Assembly (NCBI GenBank): GCA_038145175.1
Contig: JAYQPE010000001.1
Coordinates: 124,001 to 188,000, forward strand
Direction of reading: 5' to 3'
Length of the DNA stretch: 64,000 nucleotides
DNA from: ATZT02 sp038145175
Lineage (GTDB): Bacteria > Actinomycetota > Actinomycetes > S36-B12 > UBA5976
Position numbers and translations under genes: made by a program. Position 1 is the stretch's first letter, and every line of letters starts with the position of its first letter. Below are positions 60,833 to 64,000 of this stretch, in pieces. Below the pieces are notes generated by a model. It made no database searches and was not told the DNA's origin. It worked only from the letters and a program-made list of their open reading frames with translations.

Positions 60833-61822
60833 TTAGTCTCCCTTCTCTTTATTCAATTGAACCCATCTTGACTCAGGATAGGAAAAAATTGGTGAAGAAA
60901 CGTCGGATAGTGCATTGATTATTTCTTGAGGCAAAATTAAGTCGTCGGCTTTGAGAAGAATTTTTAATTGAGCTAGATTTCGTGCTCCTAGAATTATTGA
61001 ACCAACTGTAGGTTGAGCTTTTAGCCAGGCTAAGGAAACTTCCGCTGGAGTTCTACCTATCCCTTCTGCGGCTGTTATAACTGCATCCACAATTCTAGAT
61101 TTTTCATCAGTTAAATGTTTTTGAATGAATCTAGAGAAATGAGCAGATGCTGCTCTTGAATCAACTGGTGTTCCAAATCGATATTTTCCCGTTAATATTC
61201 CACGACCAAGTGGAGACCATGGAAGTAGAGACTTTTCCTGATTAATTAATAGCGGTATTAAATCTTTTTCAATATTTCTCTCCACTAAAGAGTATTCGTG
61301 TTGCGCTGTTATAAATGGAATATTTAAATTTTTGCATTCATTGATAATTAATGCTGTTTGCCAACTTGAATAATTGGATATCCCAAAATATCTAAATTTT
61401 CCTTGTCGGTAATTAGTTTCAATAGCTCTAAGTGTTTCTTCTAGAGGAGTTAAAATATCCCAGTGATGCATTTGCCACAAATCAATGAATTCAACGCCAA
61501 GTCTTATTAATGAGGTATTCAACGCACTTGTTATGTGAGATGCGCTTGCATTGAATTTTCTAGGAGGATCCACGACAACTGCTTTTGTCGCAAGAAATAA
61601 TGAATCTCTATTTCCGACTTCACCTATTATTTGCCCAACTAGTTCTTCAGAGGCACCAGCTGCATAACTATCAGCTGTATCAATAAAGTTTCCACCCGAT
61701 TCGACAAAGGATTTGAAAATGGATCTAGCCTCTGGTTCATCCGTGTCGTTGCCCCAGGTCATTGTGCCCAGAGCGAAAGAAGAAACTTCTACACCTGTGT
61801 TGGCTAAGAGATTACGTCTCAT
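60833..61822 (-). CDS. Aldo/keto reductase
   Basis: NADPH-dependent TIM-barrel oxidoreductase of 329 aa. Catalytic tetrad: D48 and Y53 (FIDTADSYAAG), K80 (LATKAVV) and H119 (WQMHHWD). The phosphate loop IILGARNLAQL is near the C-terminus. It resembles the general stress/YhdN-like group; the substrate is unknown. A TAACCT box 6 nt before the ATG suggests a leaderless message. It is divergent from uppP. Confidence 0.92.
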   Translation of the reverse strand: MRRNLLANTGVEVSSFALGTMTWGNDTDEPEARSIFKSFVESGGNFIDTADSYAAGASEELVGQIIGEVGNRDSLFLATKAVVVDPPRKFNASASHITSALNTSLIRLGVEFIDLWQMHHWDILTPLEETLRAIETNYRQGKFRYFGISNYSSWQTALIINECKNLNIPFITAQHEYSLVERNIEKDLIPLLINQEKSLLPWSPLGRGILTGKYRFGTPVDSRAASAHFSRFIQKHLTDEKSRIVDAVITAAEGIGRTPAEVSLAWLKAQPTVGSIILGARNLAQLKILLKADDLILPQEIINALSDVSSPIFSYPESRWVQLNKEKGD

Positions 61823-61828
61823 ATTGTG

Positions 61829-61834
61829 AGGTTA
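61829..61834 (-). promoter_or_regulatory. Putative -10 box of the aldo/keto reductase gene (leaderless)
   Basis: Minus strand TAACCT is separated by 6 nt from the ATG at 61822. No ribosome site is seen. Confidence 0.3.
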
Positions 61835-61897
61835 TTGCAATAATTGAAATAAGCAAATTCATTTTCAATGATTTGGCCAAAAAGTCGGGAGAAACTT

Positions 61898-62716
61898 GTG
61901 GAATGGTGGCTGGCTGGCCTATTAGGTGTAGTTCAAGGCATTACTGAATTCTTACCGATTTCATCAAGTGCTCACTTGCGAATTGTTCCACCTTTAGTTG
62001 GAAGTGATGATTTTGGTGCATCTTTTACCGCGATAACCCAAATTGGAACTATTTTTTCTGTTTTGATTTATTTTAGAAATGATTTATTAAAAATTTCTAA
62101 AGCTTTACTTAAAGGATCTTTTAATAAAAATGAAAGAAATTTTGATTTTAAACTCGGATTATCTATTTTAGTTGCCACTATTCCTATTGCTTCGATAGGA
62201 TTTTTTGGTCAAGATTTCATCAGAACAACAGCAAGAAATTTGTATCTTGTAGCAATTATTTTATTACTATTCTCCTTTGTTATGTATGTCGCGGATCGAT
62301 TCAATAAGCAAGAACGTGACATTTCGGAAATCTCAAGTAAACAAATATTCATCATCGGACTAGCTCAGGCCTTAGCATTAATACCTGGTTTCTCCCGATC
62401 TGGAGCAACTATCACAGCAGCTAGATTCTTAAAAATTAAACGAGAGGCTGCCGCAAGAATTTCATTTTTGTTAAGTGTTCCCGCAATCGTGTTATCTGGC
62501 ATTTATGAAGCATTAGATATTTCAGCAAATAATCCAGTAGGTTGGGGACCTACTATTTTTGCCACTTTAATTGCATTTGTAGTTGGTTATTTAAGTATTG
62601 CTTGGTTAATTCGATGGCTAGGAAAGCATTCTTTAACCAGTTTTGTGATTTATAGAATAATTCTTGCAACAATTGTTTTATTGCTTCTAAATGCACAAAT
62701 CATAAATCCGATCTAG
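61898..62716 (+). CDS. uppP: Undecaprenyl-diphosphatase UppP (BacA)
   Basis: Membrane phosphatase that recycles the lipid carrier of cell-wall synthesis, 272 aa with about eight helices. The signature ITEFLPISSSAHLRI follows the first helix and PGFSRSGATI is the second active segment. I start at GTG 61898: GGGAG is 6 nt upstream, and the product MEWWLAGLLGVVQG matches the family. The longer frame from ATG 61868 adds ten residues from the ribosome-site region. Followed 9 bp later by the histidine-phosphatase gene. Confidence 0.94.
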   Translation: MEWWLAGLLGVVQGITEFLPISSSAHLRIVPPLVGSDDFGASFTAITQIGTIFSVLIYFRNDLLKISKALLKGSFNKNERNFDFKLGLSILVATIPIASIGFFGQDFIRTTARNLYLVAIILLLFSFVMYVADRFNKQERDISEISSKQIFIIGLAQALALIPGFSRSGATITAARFLKIKREAAARISFLLSVPAIVLSGIYEALDISANNPVGWGPTIFATLIAFVVGYLSIAWLIRWLGKHSLTSFVIYRIILATIVLLLLNAQIINPI

Positions 62717-62725
62717 AATTATCAA

Positions 62726-63373
62726 GTGCCTCATATATATCTAGTAAGACATGGAAGGACTACTGCCAATAAGGACGGAATTTTAGCAGGACGCACAAAA
62801 GGTATATACCTTGATAATGAAGGTTTAAATCAAGTTGTAAAAACTTCTTTTGCTTTAAGCGATATTAAATTTAAAAAAGCGTTTTCAAGTCCAATGGAAA
62901 GATGTGTTTCAACAGCAGAAATTATCCTAAAAAACAATGATTTTAGAACTAAATTACTAATTTCAAATGATTTAAATGAATGTGATTATGGTAAGTGGCA
63001 AAACAGAAAGTTGAAAGATTTAAGGAAAGAAAAGCTATGGAAATCTGTGCAAAATACTCCAAGCAAAGTTACTTTTCCAGGTGGGGAATCATTTACAAAT
63101 ATAATAAATCGATTTAAGAATTTTATATTCAAAGAGACTAGTAAATTAAAAAAGGACGACAATTTACTAATTGTTTCGCATGGAGATCCTATAAGATTAT
63201 TTATTTCCTTTTGCTTGGGAATAGATTTAGACAAATTTCAGAAAGTCGTAATTGACCCAAGTTCAATATCTATAGTTGATATATGGAAAAAAGATTTATT
63301 AGTAAAAAGTATGAACAATCGACTTGATTTAGTTTCTAAGTCAAAATCTGATTTAGGTGGGGGTGCAGGTTAA
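62726..63373 (+). CDS. MSMEG_4193-type histidine phosphatase
   Basis: 215 aa, phosphoglycerate mutase-like fold. The phospho-histidine motif is LVRHGRTTAN (His9), with SPMERCVSTAEII and the second His in LIVSHGDPIRL. The lead-in NKDGILAGRTKGIYLDNEG is characteristic of this actinobacterial subfamily. Substrate unknown. The start is GTG. Its stop overlaps the DUF3090 ATG by one base, so the two are coupled. Confidence 0.9.
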   Translation: MPHIYLVRHGRTTANKDGILAGRTKGIYLDNEGLNQVVKTSFALSDIKFKKAFSSPMERCVSTAEIILKNNDFRTKLLISNDLNECDYGKWQNRKLKDLRKEKLWKSVQNTPSKVTFPGGESFTNIINRFKNFIFKETSKLKKDDNLLIVSHGDPIRLFISFCLGIDLDKFQKVVIDPSSISIVDIWKKDLLVKSMNNRLDLVSKSKSDLGGGAG

Positions 63374-63921
63374 TGCGCAAAATTTTTGCACATCCAAATC
63401 CCGACAGATTTGTTTCAGGAACCGTAGGTCAGCCTGGTGAAAGAATATTTTTTCTGCAGGCAAAATCAAATAATTCTATTAACAGCGTGGTGGTTGAAAA
63501 ATCTCAAGTTGCAATACTTGCTGAAAGAATAGATATATTGCTTGACCAAATTAAAAACGATTCAAATGATGAATCCATTCCAACTAAGTTTGATCAAAAC
63601 ATTTTAGATTTAGAACCATTAGAAAATCCAATTAATGAGGAATTTAGAACCGGAGTATTAAGTTTAGGCTGGAATATTAAAAATAAGAATCTAATTATTG
63701 AAGCTCATGCTGAAAGCACTGAGAAAGTTCCTGAAATTGATAGCAATGAAACGACTGGACCAGATGTGTTGAGAGTTTATTTAAGTGCTATTCAAGGACG
63801 TAATTTTTCAGAAAGAGCACGTAGACTCGTATCAGCTGGCCGACAACCATGTCCTTTCTGTCAAGAACCACTTGGGCAACAAGGACATATTTGCGCCAGA
63901 GCAAATGGCTATAAAAGATAA
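63373..63921 (+). CDS. DUF3090 family protein with C-terminal Cys/His motif
   Basis: 182 aa. N-terminus FAHPNPDRFVSGTVGQPGERIFFLQA and C-terminus FSERARRLVSAGRQPCPFCQEPL identify the family. C160, C163, H172 and C174 (CPFC, HIC) look like a zinc site. Function unknown. It always travels with the histidine phosphatase and the SCO1664-type gene in Actinobacteria, near uppP and mycothiol ligase mshC in M. tuberculosis. Predicted partner role in a phosphate-linked modification is inference. Confidence 0.9.
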   Translation: MRKIFAHPNPDRFVSGTVGQPGERIFFLQAKSNNSINSVVVEKSQVAILAERIDILLDQIKNDSNDESIPTKFDQNILDLEPLENPINEEFRTGVLSLGWNIKNKNLIIEAHAESTEKVPEIDSNETTGPDVLRVYLSAIQGRNFSERARRLVSAGRQPCPFCQEPLGQQGHICARANGYKR

Positions 63922-63924
63922 CTT

Positions 63925-64000
63925 GTGACTGAAAAAAAAGATTTACTTTCTAGTGGAAATATTGAAATTCAAGGCTTAATACCAGAATCATCAAATGGAG
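63925..64000 (+). CDS. SCO1664-family protein, 5' part (cut by window end)
   Basis: Begins at GTG 63925, 3 bp after the DUF3090 stop. The 25 visible codons (including DLLSSGNIEIQGLIPESSN) match the start of the SCO1664 family, which has a distant phosphotransferase (PI3/4-kinase-like) fold. The remainder lies outside the window, so domain content and integrity cannot be checked. Confidence 0.65.
   Translation, partial: MTEKKDLLSSGNIEIQGLIPESSNG

Noticed and set aside
1..64000. Insertion sequences, prophage, CRISPR arrays, integrons, toxin-antitoxin pairs, replication origin
   Set aside because: No transposase, integrase, cas gene, direct-repeat array, DnaA box cluster or toxin-antitoxin pair was seen.

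Overview
The window is a tightly packed, AT-rich (about one third G+C by eye) piece of an actinobacterial chromosome. Nearly every gene has a recognisable actinobacterial relative. Lineage markers are RbpA, WhiA, an ANTAR-type PdtaR regulator, an InhA-like FabI, a SufR-BD-Rieske-CSUT operon, and the small families DUF3099, DUF4916, DUF5703, DUF3090, MSMEG_4193 and SCO1664. Low G+C, overlapping genes, no mobile elements, no CRISPR and no gene-free gap above 175 bp (16609-16783) suggest a streamlined aquatic actinobacterium, such as the Nanopelagicales (acI) or a similarly reduced lineage. That placement is inference.

Layout. 1-15.2 kb: fifteen co-directional genes for translation, repair and chorismate synthesis (hisS, aspS, rarA, alaS, ruvX, mltG, aroE, a prepilin peptidase, aroC, aroK, aroB, aroQ, an M24 peptidase, efp, nusB), then a tRNA-Leu(CAA) on the other strand. 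15.4-21.5 kb: pdtaR against upp, then a complete branched-chain amino acid ABC importer livKHMGF. 21.5-23.1 kb: a VOC protein, a DUF554 membrane protein and a PaaI-like thioesterase. 23.1-37.7 kb: polA, rpsA, coaE, the uvrB/uvrA/uvrC excision repair set with a TerC protein between uvrB and uvrA, then rapZ and whiA. 37.8-43.6 kb: gap-pgk-tpiA-secG-rbpA facing tkt. 43.7-46.3 kb: haem O/A synthesis (ctaB, ctaA) with an ATP-grasp enzyme between. 46.4-54.7 kb: the full SUF Fe-S operon and an ABC exporter. 54.7-57.3 kb: SURF1, DUF3099 and the fatty acid pair fabG-fabI. 57.3-64 kb: an unrecognised protein, DUF4916, VKOR, tRNA-Leu(GAG), an M20 peptidase, DUF5703, an aldo/keto reductase, uppP, and a histidine-phosphatase/DUF3090/SCO1664 set cut by the window edge.

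Together these describe an aerobic heterotroph: glycolysis and the non-oxidative pentose phosphate route, haem A for an aa3 oxidase (CtaA, CtaB, SURF1), Fe-S assembly, amino acid uptake, peptide degradation and FAS-II. No dramatic new system is evident. The most interesting signals are: all seven convergent gene pairs overlap at their stops, four of them through one shared palindromic tetranucleotide; -10-like boxes 6-8 nt before start codons (leaderless mRNAs); hairpins at the predicted 5' ends of the livK and rpsA transcripts; a short-variable-loop tRNA-Leu(CAA); gene losses at otherwise conserved loci (yvcK; tal-zwf-opcA-pgl); and the uncharacterised trio next to uppP.
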